Positions 1-8,600 of a stretch of 64,000 nucleotides of DNA are shown one piece after another. This DNA comes from Streptomyces panaciradicis (GTDB lineage Bacteria > Actinomycetota > Actinomycetes > Streptomycetales > Streptomycetaceae). The stretch covers positions 79,706 to 143,705 of the forward strand of contig NZ_JAMGBF010000017.1 in assembly GCF_023516615.1 (NCBI RefSeq). Reading direction: 5' to 3'. Each line of letters starts with the position of its first letter. Within the stretch, counting starts at the first letter, position 1. The notes under the pieces are model-generated. The model was not told where the DNA came from. It did no database searches and saw only the letters and a list, made by a program, of their open reading frames with translations. Position numbers and translations under genes: made by a program.

Positions 1-1011
1 ACCGCGCTGATCTCGGGCCTGACGGTGGCCGCCGCCGCCCTCGCGGGCGCCCAGGGCGTCGCGGACGGCAGGCTGAACGGCGTGGCGATGGCGGTCGTGG
101 TCCTCACCCCGCTGGCCGCCTTCGAGGCCGTGCTGGGGCTGCCGCTGGCCGTGCAGTACCGGCAGCGGGTGCGCCGCAGCGCGGAGCGCGTGTACGAGGT
201 GCTGGACGCGCCGGAGCCGGTGCGGGAGCCGGAGGCGCCCCGGCAGGCGCCCGCCACCCCCTTCCCCCTGACCGTCACCGGTCTGACGGCCCGGCACGCC
301 GGGCAGGACCGGGACGCGCTCGCCGGCCTCGACCTCACCCTCGACCAGGGCCGCCGGATCGCGGTGGTCGGCCCGTCCGGCTCCGGAAAGACGACGCTGG
401 CACAGGTGCTGCTGAGGTTCCTGGACGCGGACGCGGGCGCGTACACGCTGGCCGGCGTCGACGCGTACGCGCTCGACGGCGACGACGTACGGCGGCTGGT
501 CGGGCTGTGCGCCCAGGACGCGCACCTCTTCGACAGCTCGGTGCGCGAGAACCTGCTGCTGGCGAAGAAGGACGCCACCGACAGCGAGCTGCGGGACGCG
601 CTGCGGCGGGTGCGGCTCCTCGAGTGGGCGGACGGTCTGCCCGACGGCCTCGACACGCTCGTGGGAGAGCACGGGGCGCGGCTGTCCGGTGGCCAGCGGC
701 AGCGGCTGGCACTCGCGCGGGCGCTCCTCGCCGACTTCCCCGTGCTGGTGCTCGACGAGCCGGCCGAGCATCTCGACCTGGTGACCGCGGACGCGCTCAC
801 CGCCGATCTGCTGGCCGCCACCGAGGGCCGTACGACGCTGCTCATCACCCACCGCCTGGCCGGGCTGGAAGAGGTCGACGAGGTCGTCGTCCTGGAGGCG
901 GGCCGGGTGGCGCAGCGCGGGGCGTACGCGGAGCTGGCCGCCGTGCCGGGGCCGTTGCGGGACATGGTGCGCCGGGAGGCCGAGGCGGAGTCGCTGGTGG
1001 GCACGGCGTAG
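1..1011 (+). CDS. cydCD: Thiol reductant ABC exporter CydCD, C-terminal part (5' truncated by window)
   Basis: The reading frame is open from the first base, so the N-terminal part lies outside the window. What remains is the end of a transmembrane domain followed by an ABC ATPase: Walker A GPSGSGKTT near codon 124, signature LSGGQRQRLALARA near codon 227, Walker B VLVLDEP, and the H-loop in LLITHRLAG. This architecture fits the CydC half of the CydCD cysteine/glutathione exporter needed for cytochrome bd assembly. In Streptomyces CydC and CydD are usually one fused protein downstream of cydAB, but cydAB cannot be seen here. Generic MsbA-like exporters are the alternative. Confidence 0.8.
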   Translation, partial: TALISGLTVAAAALAGAQGVADGRLNGVAMAVVVLTPLAAFEAVLGLPLAVQYRQRVRRSAERVYEVLDAPEPVREPEAPRQAPATPFPLTVTGLTARHAGQDRDALAGLDLTLDQGRRIAVVGPSGSGKTTLAQVLLRFLDADAGAYTLAGVDAYALDGDDVRRLVGLCAQDAHLFDSSVRENLLLAKKDATDSELRDALRRVRLLEWADGLPDGLDTLVGEHGARLSGGQRQRLALARALLADFPVLVLDEPAEHLDLVTADALTADLLAATEGRTTLLITHRLAGLEEVDEVVVLEAGRVAQRGAYAELAAVPGPLRDMVRREAEAESLVGTA

Positions 1012-1084
1012 AACGGGCGCCGTCAGGACCTCGACCAGACGATCTCGACTTTCCGTGACAAAGGGGGCTGATTACTCTCGGGGC

Positions 1085-2755
1085 ATGTCCGTGGCGTCAT
1101 CCTCCGGTCCTGGGCGGTCCGCCGAGCGGGCCGCCCGTGTGCCGCGGTTGCTGGAGGCGGTGCTCTCGGTCGGCAGCGGGCTCGAACTGCACTCCACGCT
1201 GGACCGCATCTGCGCGACCGCGGCCGGTCTGACCGGCGCCCGGTACGCGGCCATCGGGGTCGTCGACGAGGACGGCGACGGCCTGGCGGACTTCGTGCAC
1301 CACGGGGTCGACGAGGCCACCGCCCGGCGGATCGGGCGGTTGCCGGACGGTCGTACCGGGCTGCTCGGCGCGCTGATCCGGGACGAGCAGCCGGTGCGGC
1401 TCGCGGATCTCGCACAGGACCCGCGCGCGTGCGGCTTCCCCGAGCACCATCCGCCGATGCGCGCCTTCCTGGGGCTGCCCATCCGGGTGCAGGGCGAGGT
1501 CTTCGGCAATCTGTATCTGGCGGAGAAGCGGGACGGGCAGCCGTTCGACGACGACGATCTCGACATGGTCCGGGTCCTGGCCGCGGAGGCCGGGATCGCC
1601 GTGGGCAACGCCCGTCTGTACGAGGCCGCCGAGCAGCGCGAGCGATGGATCGACGGATCGGTCGCCGTCACCACGGCCCTGCTGTCCGGGGACGACGCCG
1701 ACGACGCGTTGCAGGTCGTCGCGGAGCAGGCCCGCCGGCTGTCGGGATCGGCCGCCGGGGCCGTGCTGCTGCCCGCCGACGAGGGCGGCCTGGAGATCGT
1801 CGCCGTGGCGTCGCACCGGCCGTCGGCCCTGCTGGGCGCGGTCGTCCCGGCGGAGAACGAACTGATCGCCGAACTCCTCGCCGGAGAGCCGGTGTTCGTG
1901 GCGGACGCGAGCACCGACCCGCGGATGACGACCGAGTACGGCCGCGCCTACGGGCCCGTCATGATGGTGCCCCTGCAGAGCGCCGGCCGCGTCCTGGGCG
2001 CCCTCGTCACACCCCGGGCACGCGGAGAGCGGCCCTTCACGCGAACCGAGCGGACTCTGGCCGTCCAGTTCGCCTCGCATGCCGCGCTCGCGCTGATGAT
2101 GGCCGAGGCACACCGCGACCGGGAGCAACTCGCGGTCTACGAGGACCGCGACCGAATCGCCCGGGACCTGCACGACCTGGTCGTCCAGCGGCTGTTCGCG
2201 ACCGGGATGATGCTGGAGAGCGCGCAGCGCCGGTCGCGGGTGCCCGAGGTGCGTGCGGGCGTCGGCCGGGCGGTCGGCGAACTCGACGTCACCATCCAGG
2301 AGATCCGCACCGCGGTCTTCGCGCTGGAGCAGGGCCCGGCCGAGGCTCCCGCGGGCCTGTGCTCGCGGGTGCTGCGGGAGATCGACACCGCCGCGGTCCC
2401 GCTCGGCTTCATGCCCTCGCATCGCTTCGTCGGTGCCGTCGACGCCCTCGTGGGCGACCTCACCGGCAAGAACCTCGTCGCGGCCCTGCGCGAGGCCCTC
2501 TCCAACGCCTTCCGGCACGCCGGGGCCGGTCGGATCGACGTGGAGGTCGACGCGACGGCGACGCTGCCGGACGGGCGTCCCGGCGTCCGGCTGACCGTCG
2601 CCGACGACGGCGTCGGCATTCCTCCCGGTGGCCGGCGCAGTGGCCTCGGCAACCTCGAACGGCGCGCGCGATCCCTCGGCGGCGACAGCCGGCACGGGCC
2701 GGGACTCGGCGGGGGCGGTGGCGGTACGACGGTGGTGTGGGAGGCGCCGTACTGA
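1085..2755 (+). CDS. GAF-domain sensor histidine kinase (DevS/DosS-like)
   Basis: A 556-residue cytoplasmic kinase. Two GAF domains (about 30-170 and 195-345) are followed by a HisKA_3 dimerisation segment with RDLHDLVVQRLF, in which the phospho-acceptor is about His363. A HATPase domain follows, with N-box ALREALSNAFRHA and glycine box DDGVGIPPGG. This is the DevS/DosS arrangement, in which the GAF domains sense redox or gas ligands; no heme-binding His is claimed here. No response regulator gene is adjacent, so it is an orphan kinase. The start is uncertain: ATG 1085 is chosen, GTG 1091 has better spacing from GGGG at 1080-1083, and GTG 1055 would place the purine-rich stretch inside the gene. 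Confidence 0.85.
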   Translation: MSVASSSGPGRSAERAARVPRLLEAVLSVGSGLELHSTLDRICATAAGLTGARYAAIGVVDEDGDGLADFVHHGVDEATARRIGRLPDGRTGLLGALIRDEQPVRLADLAQDPRACGFPEHHPPMRAFLGLPIRVQGEVFGNLYLAEKRDGQPFDDDDLDMVRVLAAEAGIAVGNARLYEAAEQRERWIDGSVAVTTALLSGDDADDALQVVAEQARRLSGSAAGAVLLPADEGGLEIVAVASHRPSALLGAVVPAENELIAELLAGEPVFVADASTDPRMTTEYGRAYGPVMMVPLQSAGRVLGALVTPRARGERPFTRTERTLAVQFASHAALALMMAEAHRDREQLAVYEDRDRIARDLHDLVVQRLFATGMMLESAQRRSRVPEVRAGVGRAVGELDVTIQEIRTAVFALEQGPAEAPAGLCSRVLREIDTAAVPLGFMPSHRFVGAVDALVGDLTGKNLVAALREALSNAFRHAGAGRIDVEVDATATLPDGRPGVRLTVADDGVGIPPGGRRSGLGNLERRARSLGGDSRHGPGLGGGGGGTTVVWEAPY

Positions 2756-2756
2756 G

Positions 2757-2789
2757 TCGTGCGGGCTCGCCCGAACGCTGCCCGCACGA
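2757..2789. terminator. Bidirectional hairpin between convergent genes
   Basis: Perfect 10-bp inverted repeat TCGTGCGGGC (2757-2766) and GCCCGCACGA (2780-2789) with a 13-nt loop. It lies between the convergent kinase and HAD phosphatase genes, so it probably terminates both. There is no U-tract, as is usual in Streptomyces. Confidence 0.7.
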
Positions 2790-2804
2790 CGTCGGCCGGG
2801 CGGG

Positions 2805-3692
2805 CTATGCGCGCTGCGCCAGCATCCGTTCGATGATGACCGCCACCCCGTCGTCGTTGTTGGCGACCGTGCGGCCCGAGGCGGCGGCGATGACGTCCGG
2901 GTGGGCGTTGCCCATGGCGTACGACCGGCCCGCCCAGGTCAGCATCTCGACGTCGTTCGGCATGTCGCCGAAGGCGACGACCTCCTCGTGGGAGATGCCG
3001 CGCTCGGCGCAGCACAGGGCGAGCGTGCTGGCCTTGGAGACGCCGGGGCCGCTGATCTCCAGCAGGGCGCTGGGGCTGGACCGGGTGACGTTGGCGCGGT
3101 CGCCGAGGGCGAGGCGGGCGGTGGTGAGGAAACCGTCCGGGTCGAGCGTGGGGTGGTAGGCGAGGATCTTCAGTACGGGCTCGGCGGCACCGGGGCCGTC
3201 CGGCGCGAGCAGGTCCTCGGCCGGCGCGAGTTCGTCCGGGATCTCCATGTGCAGCTTGGGGTAGTCCGGCTCCTGGTGGAAGCCGTAGGTCTGCTCGACC
3301 GCGTACACCGTGCCGGGCGCCGCCTCGCGCAGCAGCCGTACGGCGTCCAGCGCGTTCTGCCGCGCCAGCTCCCGCACCTTCACGAACCGGTGGGCGCCGG
3401 GGCCGCCGTGCAGGTCGACCACGGCGGCGCCGTTGCCGCAGATCGCCAGGCCGTGGCCGTGGACGTGGTCGCTGACGACGTCCATCCAGCGGGCCGGGCG
3501 GCCGGTGACGAAGAAGACCTCGACACCCGCCTCCTCGGCGGCGGCGAGGGCGGCGACCGTGCGGGGGGAGACCGATTTGTCGTCCCGCAGCAGGGTGCCG
3601 TCGAGATCGGTGGCTATGAGCCGGGGCGGGACGGCTGCGGCCGGGGTCTCGGGCTGTCGAGTCGCTGAGGTCACCCGCCCATTCTCCCGCAT
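2805..3692 (-). CDS. HAD-superfamily Cof-type phosphatase
   Basis: 295-residue HAD hydrolase. Motif I is [11 protein letters not shown], and the C-terminal motif IV is [14 protein letters not shown]. Motif II is FFVTGRP. The cap lies in the middle of the chain (type IIB, Cof family), which usually handles sugar phosphates, nucleotides or cofactor phosphates; the substrate is unknown. A GTG six codons downstream (3674) is an alternative start. A paralogue with the same architecture lies at 13885-14685. Confidence 0.88.
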   Translation of the reverse strand: MRENGRVTSATRQPETPAAAVPPRLIATDLDGTLLRDDKSVSPRTVAALAAAEEAGVEVFFVTGRPARWMDVVSDHVHGHGLAICGNGAAVVDLHGGPGAHRFVKVRELARQNALDAVRLLREAAPGTVYAVEQTYGFHQEPDYPKLHMEIPDELAPAEDLLAPDGPGAAEPVLKILAYHPTLDPDGFLTTARLALGDRANVTRSSPSALLEISGPGVSKASTLALCCAERGISHEEVVAFGDMPNDVEMLTWAGRSYAMGNAHPDVIAAASGRTVANNDDGVAVIIERMLAQRA

Positions 3693-3768
3693 ATGCCCGC
3701 ACGCCCGTGCGGGAGTCCGCGCAGGTGAGTGGTTACCGTCCTCACCTGCACCGTCACCCCCTGTCGGC

Positions 3769-4671
3769 TCAGCCGAGGCGGCCCGCGGCTTCCATGGCGA
3801 TCTGCTCGAAGACCTTCTCGTCGGCGGCGAAGTCCGAGTCCGGGATGGGCCAGTGGATCACGATCTCCGTGAAGCCCAGGTCACGGTGGCGGCCGGCGAA
3901 GTCCACGAACGCTTCCAGCGACTGCAGCGGGCGGGCGCGGTCCGGGGTGAAGCCGGTGAGCAGGATGCGGTCCATTCCGGCCACGTCCCGGCCGATCTCG
4001 GCGCAGGCGTCCGCCAGCTTCTCGGACTGTCCGCGCAGGGCCCGGACCGACTGCTCGGGCGTGCCGTTCTCGTACAGCCGGGGGTCACCGGTGGTCACCC
4101 ACGCCTGTCCGTGGCGCGCCGCGAGCCTCAGTCCGCGCGGCCCGGTCGCGGCCACCGCGAAGGGCAGCCGGGGGCGCTGCACGCACCCGGGGATGTTGCG
4201 CGCCTCGTGCGCCGAGTAGTAGTCGCCCTCGTACGACACCGCGTCCTCGGTCAGCAGCCGGTCCAGCAGCGGCACGAACTCGGCGAGCCGGTCGGCCCGC
4301 TCGCGCGGCGTCCAGGGTTCCTGGCCGAGCGCGGTGGCGTCGAATCCGGTGCCGCCCGCGCCGATGCCGAGCGTGACGCGGCCGCCCGAGATGTCGTCGA
4401 GGGAGATCAGCTCCTTGGCGAGGGTCACCGGGTGCCGGAAGTTCGGCGAGGTCACCAGCGTGCCCAGGCGCATCCGGTCGGTCACACCGGCCGCCGCGGT
4501 CAGCGTCGGCAGGGCGCCGAACCACGGGCCGTCCCTGAAGCTCCGCCAGGACAGGTGGTCATAGGTGTAGGCGGTGTGGAAGCCGAGTTGCTCCGCCCGC
4601 TGCCATGCCGAACGGCCGCCCTCGTGCCAGCGGCGGTGGGGGAGGATCACGGTGCTCAGACGCAGACTCAT
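3769..4671 (-). CDS. LLM-class F420-dependent oxidoreductase
   Basis: About 300 residues of luciferase-like TIM-barrel monooxygenase type (LSTVILPHRRW, AYTYDHLSWRSF, LGTLVTSPNFRHP, LGIGAGG). Members use F420H2 or FMN; actinobacterial ones with this N-terminus are mostly F420-dependent. The frame is open upstream to 4716, but that extension would run through a perfect parS palindrome at 4697-4710 and has no family similarity, so the ATG at 4671 (MSLRLSTV) is chosen. The substrate is unknown. Confidence 0.85.
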   Translation of the reverse strand: MSLRLSTVILPHRRWHEGGRSAWQRAEQLGFHTAYTYDHLSWRSFRDGPWFGALPTLTAAAGVTDRMRLGTLVTSPNFRHPVTLAKELISLDDISGGRVTLGIGAGGTGFDATALGQEPWTPRERADRLAEFVPLLDRLLTEDAVSYEGDYYSAHEARNIPGCVQRPRLPFAVAATGPRGLRLAARHGQAWVTTGDPRLYENGTPEQSVRALRGQSEKLADACAEIGRDVAGMDRILLTGFTPDRARPLQSLEAFVDFAGRHRDLGFTEIVIHWPIPDSDFAADEKVFEQIAMEAAGRLG

Positions 4672-4696
4672 GAACCGAGCGTATGCGCCGCAGGGG

Positions 4697-4710
4697 GTTT
4701 CACGTGAAAC
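4697..4710. other. parS: parS site (ParB-binding centromere element), perfect
   Basis: The 14-bp palindrome GTTTCACGTGAAAC is exactly the core ParB-binding sequence of Streptomyces and most bacteria. With flanks (GGTTTCACGTGAAACA) it matches 15 of 16 bases of the extended consensus. It is intergenic, 26 bp upstream of the oxidoreductase start. In S. coelicolor about two dozen parS sites lie within a few hundred kilobases of oriC, so it marks an origin-proximal location. Confidence 0.95.
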
Positions 4711-4722
4711 AGTCACCGTCCG

Positions 4723-5169
4723 TCATCGCACGCGGCCGCTGAGCCAGGGCGTGAGGGTGAGCATCGGCAGGTACTCGCGGTGGGTGCGGTCCTGCGGCAG
4801 CGGCACGATCAGGAAGTAGCCGGGCGGAAACCGGCGGGCCTTGACGAAGGCCCGGCCGTCGAAGAGGGAGCGGAGGAAGGCCGACACGTCGTCGCGGGCG
4901 ATGTCCGGGCACTCGACGCCCTCGACGGTGATCAGTGCGTCGTCGTCCGGGTAGAGCCGGACGCCGACCCGGGGCAGGCCGCCGAACTCGGCGTAGGCCT
5001 CGTGCGGCAGGGAGCCGTCCGGGTCGGTGGTGACGCCGACGCCCGCGGCGCTGCGGCGGGAGGTCTGGTCGGCGCCGATGTCGTGGGTGACCTCGATCTC
5101 GCGGCCGTACTCCGCGGCGAGGGCGCGCAGCGCGGTGACGGCGGTCTCGGTGGTCGGGAAGTGGTCCAT
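4723..5169 (-). CDS. Conserved hypothetical protein, about 148 residues
   Basis: Soluble protein with no signal peptide or membrane segment and no family I recognise. It begins MDHFPTTETAVTALRALAAEY and contains EFGGLPRVGVRLYP and FLRSLFDGRAFVKARRFPPG; the ordered alternation looks like a small alpha/beta domain. ATG 5169 is preferred because AGAGG lies just upstream; ATG 5181 is in frame but has no ribosome binding site. It lies between a parS site and kptA, on the same strand as kptA. Codon use is typical of the genome, so it is likely a real gene. Confidence 0.75.
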   Translation of the reverse strand: MDHFPTTETAVTALRALAAEYGREIEVTHDIGADQTSRRSAAGVGVTTDPDGSLPHEAYAEFGGLPRVGVRLYPDDDALITVEGVECPDIARDDVSAFLRSLFDGRAFVKARRFPPGYFLIVPLPQDRTHREYLPMLTLTPWLSGRVR

Positions 5170-5188
5170 ACCTCTGATCATGCCGGGG

Positions 5189-5737
5189 TCAGTGCGGTTC
5201 GGGGAACCGCAGGTACCGCGGCGGTACGGCGCGCGTCAGCCACACGCCGTTCTCGCTGACGTGGAAGACATGGCCGTCGCGGTGCATGGCGCCCGCGTCC
5301 ACACTGAGCACGACGGGCCGGCCGCGCCGGGCGCCGACGCGGGTGGCCGTCTCGCGGTCGGGCGAGAGGTGGACGTCGTGCCGGTTCATCGGGCGCAGCC
5401 CTTCTGCGCGGATCGCGTCCAGGTTGCGGGCGACGGTGCCGTGGTAGAGGTACGGCGGCGGGGTCGCCGGGGCCAGCCCGAGGTCGACGTCGACGCTGTG
5501 TCCCTGGCTGGCGCGGATCCGGGTGCCTTCGACGGCGAAGCGCTTCTTGTCGTTGTGCGCGACGACGTGGTCCAGTTCCTCGCGGGTGAAGCGGAAGCCA
5601 TGGGCGGCGGCCGCGGCGATCAGTACGTCGATCTCGACCCAGCCCGCCTCGTCGAGGCTCAGCCCGATCCGCTCGGGCTGGTGGCGCAGGTGCTTCGAGA
5701 GGTACTTCGACACCTTCACGGTGCGTCGTTCGTCCAT
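5189..5737 (-). CDS. kptA: RNA 2'-phosphotransferase, Tpt1/KptA family
   Basis: 182 residues. The enzyme transfers an internal RNA 2'-phosphate to NAD+, giving ADP-ribose 1'',2''-cyclic phosphate. Family signatures are VSKYLSKHLRHQP at the N-terminus, IRASQGHS in the centre, YHGTVARN and MNRHDVHLS, so the conserved Arg/His/Arg/Arg catalytic set appears intact. Bacteria lack the tRNA-splicing route that makes the eukaryotic substrate, so the physiological role is open (RNA repair or ADP-ribosylation of RNA ends are proposals). ATG 5737 is chosen because the longer frame upstream runs into the DnaA-box region. Confidence 0.9.
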   Translation of the reverse strand: MDERRTVKVSKYLSKHLRHQPERIGLSLDEAGWVEIDVLIAAAAAHGFRFTREELDHVVAHNDKKRFAVEGTRIRASQGHSVDVDLGLAPATPPPYLYHGTVARNLDAIRAEGLRPMNRHDVHLSPDRETATRVGARRGRPVVLSVDAGAMHRDGHVFHVSENGVWLTRAVPPRYLRFPEPH

Positions 5738-5794
5738 CCGCTCAGGATGGCGGGAGAGACGCGGATCACGCAGACAATTTTTCGTCCGCAGGTT

Positions 5795-5848
5795 TGATCC
5801 ACAACCAACTGTAGTTATCCACAGGCTACTTGGCGATTCTGTGGACAA
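5795..5848. other. DnaA-box cluster (three boxes)
   Basis: TTATCCACA at 5815-5823 is a perfect box. TGTGGACAA at 5840-5848 is the reverse of TTGTCCACA, the preferred Streptomyces box. TGATCCACA at 5795-5803 matches 8 of 9. All lie between the starts and ends of kptA and the MerR gene in a locally AT-richer stretch. Three boxes in 54 bp is far more than expected by chance in this composition. Confidence 0.75.
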
Positions 5849-5861
5849 CTACCTTTACATG

Positions 5862-6800
5862 TCAGCCCTGTTCGTCAAGATCAGCAGGGGCCCGCCCCTT
5901 TGACGTGAGCGCGTCCAACTCCCTTGCCCGTACCTCGCGTTCGGCCGCCAGCGCCACGAACTCCGCGACCCGCTCCGCTCCAACCAGCCCTTCCACGGCC
6001 CTGATCGTCTCCTCCGGCAGGGCCACGGAGCGTGAGGTCGGACGCTTCTGCGGCGTCTCCCCCGCACCCAGCTGCCGGCGCAGCTGCCGCACCGCCAACG
6101 ACCGCATGGCCCGCGCGAGTTCGGCGTCGACCGTCTGCTGGGCCAGGGGCCGCAGTCGCCGTACGAGCGAGGCCGCCTCGGCCGCGTCCGCGTCGGTCGG
6201 GCGGTGCGGTCCCTGGAGGTAGCGCGCGAAGACGTGCTCGGTGGTGAACTCCAGGAACCGGGAAGCGATGTGCTCGACCTGCCCCCTCAACTCCCGCAGA
6301 TGACCGGCGATCGCGGACAACGGCACCCCGGCGCCGTGCAACTCGACCGCCACGGCGAGCTCTTGGGGGCTCGGCACGAGGAAGCAGTCGTCGTCGCCGG
6401 GCACCGGCTCCAGCACGCCGAGTTCCACGGCGTCGGCGACGGCCTCGTCGTCGGGGGACCCGCCGAACCGCTCGTCCAGCTCGGCGCGGGAGATCCGCAC
6501 GGCCTCCTCGTCGGTCCACGGACCGTCCACCTCGGCGACCAGCCCGAGGACCCCGCCCAGGCCCCGGCCGGTGTCCCACGCCTCCAGAAGCTCTTTGATG
6601 GAGGCCAGGCCGTAGCCGCGGTCGAGGAGGTCGGCGATCTGGCGCAGACGGGCCAGATGGGCGTCGGAGTAGAGGTTGGCGCGGCCGCGGCGCTCGGGGC
6701 GGGGCAGGAGGCCGCGGTCCTGGTAGGCGCGGATGGTGCGGACGCTGGCGCCGCTGACGTGCGCCAGGTCCTCGATCCGGTAGACGGCCGCCTCGGTCAC
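5862..6800 (-). CDS. MerR-family transcriptional regulator
   Basis: 312 residues. The N-terminal MerR winged helix (about 5-75) reads YRIEDLAHVSGASVRTIRAY then QDRGLLP, followed by ANLYSDAHLARLRQIADLL. The long C-terminal region is helical with no cysteine cluster, so it is not a metal-responsive MerR; actinobacterial regulators of this type sense small molecules or act in development. The gene lies 43 bp downstream of the hydrolase/SDR fusion gene's stop and on the same strand, but its own ligand and targets cannot be inferred. Start ATG 6800 precedes the HTH by only a few residues. Confidence 0.88.
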   Translation of the reverse strand: MTEAAVYRIEDLAHVSGASVRTIRAYQDRGLLPRPERRGRANLYSDAHLARLRQIADLLDRGYGLASIKELLEAWDTGRGLGGVLGLVAEVDGPWTDEEAVRISRAELDERFGGSPDDEAVADAVELGVLEPVPGDDDCFLVPSPQELAVAVELHGAGVPLSAIAGHLRELRGQVEHIASRFLEFTTEHVFARYLQGPHRPTDADAAEAASLVRRLRPLAQQTVDAELARAMRSLAVRQLRRQLGAGETPQKRPTSRSVALPEETIRAVEGLVGAERVAEFVALAAEREVRARELDALTSKGRAPADLDEQG

Positions 6801-6843
6801 GGCGCGGTCCGGGCAGGCCGCCCGCAGGCGACGCCGGCGCCGC

Positions 6844-8598
6844 TCACAGCGGGGGTTCCAGCCGCGCGATCGCCCGCAGTGCGCGCGGGGTGAACCGGGA
6901 CATGAGGTGGGCGCCGCGGGCCTCGGGGGTGACGGGCACGACCGCCTGGTTGCGTACGACGGCGCGACGGATCGCGTCGGCGACCTTCTCCGGCGGGTAG
7001 TTGCGCAGGCCGTACAGCCGTGCCGTGCGCTTCTGCCGCCGCTTCTCCTCCTCGGCGTCCACGCCCGCGAAGCGCGCGGTCGAGGTGATGTTGGTGTTGA
7101 CGAAGCCGGGGCAGATCGCGCTCACGCCGATGCCCCGGCCGGCGAGTTCGGCGCGCAGGCACTCGCTGAGCATGAGCACGGCGGCCTTGGAGGTGCTGTA
7201 GGCGGGCAGCGCCTTGGAGGGCTGGTAGGCCGCCGCGGAGGCGGTGTTGACGATGTGGCCGCCCTGTCCGCGCTCGGCCATCTGCCTGCCGAAGAGCCGG
7301 CAGCCGTGGATGACGCCCCACAGGTTGACGTCGAGGACCTTCTTCCAGTCCTCCGGTGTGGTGTCGAAGAACGAACCGCCCAGGCCGATACCGGCGTTGT
7401 TCACCAGCACGTCGAGCACGCCGTACTGGGTGGCGACCTTGTCGGCGAGCTTCTCCATGGCCTGCTCGTCGGAGACGTCGACGGTCTCCGGCCAGGCCTC
7501 GGGGGCGCCGATCAGCCGGGACAGCTCGGCGGTGCGGGCGGCGGACTCGGCGTCCCGGTCGACGGCGATGACGCGCGCGCCGGCCTCGGCGAAGGCGAAC
7601 GCCGTGGCCCGGCCGATGCCGCTGCCCGCGCCGGTGACCAGGACGAGCTGTCCGCCGAAGCGGTCGGCGTACTTGCCGGTGGGCTTCACCGGCTCGGGCC
7701 TGCCGTCCTCGACCGACCGCACGAACTCGGTGATCCAGGCGGTCAGTTGGTCGGGCCGGGTGCGGGGTATCCAGTGCTTGGCCGGAAGGGTGCGGCGGGT
7801 CAGCCGGGGGACCCAGCGGTCCAGGTCGTCGTAGAGCCGCTCCGAGAGGAAGGCGTCGTCGAGGGGCGTGATGAGCTGCACGGGCGCGTGTGCGTGGGCG
7901 TCGGGGCGCGGGTGGCGCAGCCGCGCGCGGACGTTGTCGCGGTACAGCCAGGCGCCGTGTGCCGCGTCCTGAGGGAGCGAGGAGGTCGGGTAGTCGCCGC
8001 CGGGGACCTTCTCGACGCGCTCCAGGATGCGCGGCCAGCGCTTGCCGAGGGGGCCGCGCCAGGCCAGTTCGGGCAGCACGGGTGTGTGCAGGGCGTACAC
8101 GTACCAGGACTTGGCGCCCTGGCCGAGGAGCTGGCCGACGCGGCGCGGGGTGGGCTTCCTCAGGCGCTGGTCGATCCAGTGGCCGAAGTGGTCCAGGCAG
8201 GGTCCGGACATGGAGGTGAAGGAGGCGATGCGGCCCTCGGTGCGGGCGACGGTGACGAACTCCCAGGACTGCACGGAACCCCAGTCGTGCCCGACCAGGT
8301 GCACGGGCCGGCCCGGGCTGACCGCGTCGATCACGGCCAGGAAGTCGTCCGTGAGCTTCTCCAGGGTGAAGCCGCCACGCAGGGGCTTCGGGGCCGTCGA
8401 CCGGCCGTGTCCCCGGACGTCGTACAGGACGACGTGGAAGTGTTCCGCGAGCCGGCCGGCGACCTCGGACCACACCTCCTTGCTGTCCGGGTAGCCGTGC
8501 ACCAGCACCACCGTCGGCTGTCCCGCGTCCCCCAGCTCGGCGACGCACAACTCGATCCCGCCGGTCCGCACCCGGCGCTCTCGCGCACCCTTCAGCAC
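6844..8598 (-). CDS. EphD-like fusion: alpha/beta hydrolase plus short-chain dehydrogenase
   Basis: About 584 residues in two enzymes. Residues 15-290 are an alpha/beta hydrolase with VVLVHGYPDSKEVW and nucleophile elbow GHDWGS, where Asp is the nucleophile as in epoxide hydrolases. Residues about 310-560 are a classical SDR with VTGAGSGIGRATAF, NNAG and YSTSKAA. The same fusion is EphD in Mycobacterium tuberculosis, which acts on lipid epoxides. GTG 8598 is preferred because AAGGAG lies 8 nt upstream; GTG 8604 overlaps the M24 stop codon and is too close. The M24 peptidase gene lies immediately upstream, and translation is probably coupled. Confidence 0.88.
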   Translation of the reverse strand: MLKGARERRVRTGGIELCVAELGDAGQPTVVLVHGYPDSKEVWSEVAGRLAEHFHVVLYDVRGHGRSTAPKPLRGGFTLEKLTDDFLAVIDAVSPGRPVHLVGHDWGSVQSWEFVTVARTEGRIASFTSMSGPCLDHFGHWIDQRLRKPTPRRVGQLLGQGAKSWYVYALHTPVLPELAWRGPLGKRWPRILERVEKVPGGDYPTSSLPQDAAHGAWLYRDNVRARLRHPRPDAHAHAPVQLITPLDDAFLSERLYDDLDRWVPRLTRRTLPAKHWIPRTRPDQLTAWITEFVRSVEDGRPEPVKPTGKYADRFGGQLVLVTGAGSGIGRATAFAFAEAGARVIAVDRDAESAARTAELSRLIGAPEAWPETVDVSDEQAMEKLADKVATQYGVLDVLVNNAGIGLGGSFFDTTPEDWKKVLDVNLWGVIHGCRLFGRQMAERGQGGHIVNTASAAAYQPSKALPAYSTSKAAVLMLSECLRAELAGRGIGVSAICPGFVNTNITSTARFAGVDAEEEKRRQKRTARLYGLRNYPPEKVADAIRRAVVRNQAVVPVTPEARGAHLMSRFTPRALRAIARLEPPL

Positions 8599-8600
8599 TG

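Noticed and set aside
1097..2695. 532-codon frame on the - strand
   Set aside because: Antisense to the GAF kinase whose motifs are complete on the + strand.
3709..4707. Long + strand frame (465 codons from about 3310)
   Set aside because: Antisense to the HAD phosphatase and F420 oxidoreductase, both with full motifs on the - strand.
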